A stretch of DNA of 31,173 nt from Perkinsus chesapeaki (Eukaryota > Perkinsozoa > Perkinsida > Perkinsidae): positions 1 to 31,173 of the forward strand of contig JAAPAO010000424.1 in the NCBI GenBank assembly GCA_013115145.1, in the 5' to 3' direction. Shown piece by piece: positions 30,077 to 31,173 of the stretch (position 1 is the first letter of the stretch; the number at the start of each line of letters is the position of its first letter). The notes under the pieces are model-generated. The model was not told the origin of the DNA. It ran no database searches and was given only the letters and a program-made list of their open reading frames with translations. A program made the position numbers and the translations under genes.

Positions 30077-31173
30077 TTAAACCATAATGAACGGTGCTGT
30101 AGACGCACCACTCTTCTGGTCGCTCACAGTGACATCATAACTGCACTCAACCAGTACAACTCGCCCTAGAATGCCCACCCGCCAAAGGCATGCTTACGGT
30201 GCAATCCCCGATACTTGATTCACGAGGGATCCCCCCGAATTCTGGCTGTGGAAGGGGAAGGGGTCCTCGTCTCGCTCCGCCTGCTGCCTCACCATTATGG
30301 GCACTTGATCAGTGAAAACCGATATTCCTTGCATGCCAGCTGAGGCCGTCACTCCAAGGTACCGAGAATACTAACACACAACAGCAAGTAAAGCATGTGT
30401 TCTTTCACACAACGTAAACTCACCTCTGCAATTATCTTTGCAAAATCAGCCTCCTTACCTTCCAGCAGTTGCGACATCTCCGCTCGTACTTGATTGTCCA
30501 ACTTAATGAACGACTCTTGAGCCATGCGGTGCTTCTCAACATTCTGATCATCAAACTCCTGTCACATCCTGCTGGTCACTGCCTTACCCTTGAAAGCCTA
30601 TCCTCGGCTTTTGGATCTTTCTTAGACCGCTTCGTGGCATCCGCCTTCAAATCCTCTATTTTGTGGTTGTAGTGATCGAGATCGGCATAAGCTCTATCGC
30701 GGTCCTTCAACTTCTGCTGTAAATCAGTATTCCTTTGAGAAAGCTTCTGTGCCTCTCCAACGGCAACTTGAAGCTGCGGTCGAGATGCCTGGGCTGATTG
30801 GTGACAGCGGCTGAGTTGATCCGCGAAGATGGATATGGCCGGGGCGTACTGAAATGCACAAGCAGCCGTAGGTAAGACACAACCAGACCACAACTGCCTT
30901 ACGCCACTGTCAGTAGTAGAGCTCGGAGTGCTCGATTCATCGTCTTTAGATGGAGCTATGATATTCCTCGATTGCTTGATAATTTCAGTCTGCGTGGTGG
31001 CTACTTGATCCGTTAAATTTAACAATTTCACCAGCTGCTGGTGGAACGCCTGACCACAGAGAATCCACACTGGCCCTGACGCCGGCCTAGTTCAGCTACC
31101 TGTGCCTTCGCGGCGTGATCTAATAGAGCCGCCCTTTGCTTTTCAAGAGGGTCTGACGATATAGCTTTCACGC
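30032..31173. repeat. Near-identical direct repeat, right copy
   Basis: Partner of 25141-26280, same orientation, cut by the window end. The 2-nt insertion relative to the left copy (ACCACAG against GTCAG, near 31052) falls at the 3' end of an intron and leaves the AG acceptor intact. Confidence 0.95.
30077..31173 (-). CDS. BAR-2B: BAR-domain protein, 5' end outside the window
   Basis: Second copy of BAR-2 with the same exon layout. The reading enters in exon 2 at the window edge and reaches the same TAA as BAR-2A, or splices to the tail exons at 29369. All splice sites seen in BAR-2A are kept. Changes are mostly silent or mild: the last valine codon is GTT instead of GTA, and HQST reads HQSA. 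This pattern suggests the copy is under constraint or has been recently homogenised. The first exon lies beyond 31173. Confidence 0.72.

Noticed and set aside
31045-31060. Apparent frameshift in BAR-2B caused by a 2-nt insertion
   Set aside because: The change lies inside a 48-50-nt intron just before the AG acceptor, so the spliced reading frame is unchanged.
1-31173. Prokaryotic features (operons, Shine-Dalgarno sites, CRISPR, IS elements)
   Set aside because: Genes are broken by GT-AG introns and encode ER, peroxisome and endocytic proteins; the DNA is nuclear eukaryotic.

Overview
The window is nuclear DNA of a protist with dense genes, many introns and the standard genetic code (TAA, TAG and TGA all end genes here). 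Most introns I can place are GT-AG and only about 41-56 nt long, often in phase 0. Neighbouring genes are 0-210 bp apart, and every multi-exon gene lies on the minus strand. Gene content, compactness and the mostly one-directional layout suggest an alveolate, with a Perkinsus-like lineage as my best guess. I have no marker gene that proves this. Exon structures were read by eye from conserved protein motifs, splice sites and phase, so single boundaries may be wrong.

Left part (766-14958, all minus), in order: an inositol-polyphosphate 5-phosphatase; a CLC chloride channel of the ClC-1/2 type; a doubtful small gene; an ER-lumenal Hsp70 of the GRP170/HYOU1 class; a coiled-coil protein ending in a CaaX prenylation box; PEX3; a MIF-type tautomerase; and seipin. 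PEX3, seipin and GRP170 are all tied to the ER and organelle biogenesis. The PEX3 stop codon directly abuts the ATG of the CaaX gene.

Middle part (14959-22627): an intronless secreted carboxylesterase (plus strand, the only plus-strand gene) diverges from the intronless seipin gene across 178 bp. It converges on a large unrecognised coiled-coil gene (minus). Next is a two-pore K+ channel with an EF hand (minus). Its reading appears to continue through further exons down to 20008 as a long acidic and Ser-rich tail.

Right part (22796-31173) is a rearranged BAR-domain locus. It reads as a tandem duplication of a two-gene cassette: BAR-2A plus BAR-1 on the left, BAR-2B plus a decayed BAR-1 copy on the right. 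An 821-bp element with inverted repeats and a 3-bp target duplication lies between the cassettes. The two BAR-2 copies are nearly identical over about 1.14 kb, but similarity drops sharply at one edge, which suggests recent gene conversion or a second duplication. The copies also differ in a Pro/Gln-rich 3' tail and in a roughly 340-bp insertion.
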